Of a DNA stretch of 35,366 nt, positions 35,366 to 35,366 are shown in pieces (position 1 is the first letter of the stretch; each line of letters begins with the position of its first letter). Under the pieces are notes generated by a model. The model saw nothing but the letters and a program-made list of their open reading frames with translations, had not been told where the DNA came from and did no database searches. Origin of the DNA: Microcaldota archaeon (GTDB taxonomy: Archaea > Micrarchaeota > Micrarchaeia > Norongarragalinales > UBA8480); the NCBI GenBank assembly GCA_021812145.1, contig JAKAOM010000005.1:1-35366 (forward strand). The letters are read 5' to 3'. The position numbers were made by a program, and so were the translations under genes.

Positions 35366-35366
35366 T

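Noticed and set aside
1-35366. CRISPR array, transposon, prophage or toxin-antitoxin locus
   Set aside because: No regularly spaced repeats, transposase/integrase or phage structural proteins seen. The PIN protein at 19213 has no antitoxin neighbour and resembles Fcf1-type rRNA-processing PIN proteins.

Overview
This is an archaeal chromosomal segment, coding-dense and with DPANN-like compactness (lineage is my inference). It carries many information-processing genes: aEF-2, S7, S12, NusA-like, L30e, S8e, aIF2-gamma, Rpo7/RpoE', Spt4/RpoE'', S24e, S27ae, TrpRS, Kae1, Cgi121, methionine aminopeptidase and a family-B DNA polymerase. It also carries a type IIIA P-type H+-ATPase, an RnfD/NqrB-like membrane protein, an FNR-like flavoprotein, a PadR/ABC-2/surface-protein module, large secreted proteins, and two intron-containing tRNA genes (Lys-UUU, and Arg, probably CCG). 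No CRISPR array, transposase or prophage was seen. The main observations beyond routine annotation are: (1) the C-terminal end of an intein at the DTDS catalytic motif of the edge-truncated DNA polymerase B, where the ORF caller starts at a Met inside the intein; (2) a tandemly duplicated two-gene cassette of small, overlapping membrane proteins at 6738-8239; (3) three stacked inverted repeats upstream of a PadR-type regulator driving an ABC exporter and surface-protein operon; (4) a 36-aa Asp/Glu microprotein with a good Shine-Dalgarno sequence, encoded by 15-bp repeats; and (5) several lineage-restricted-looking proteins with partial fold signals. All homology calls come from reading motifs by eye; no database search was run.
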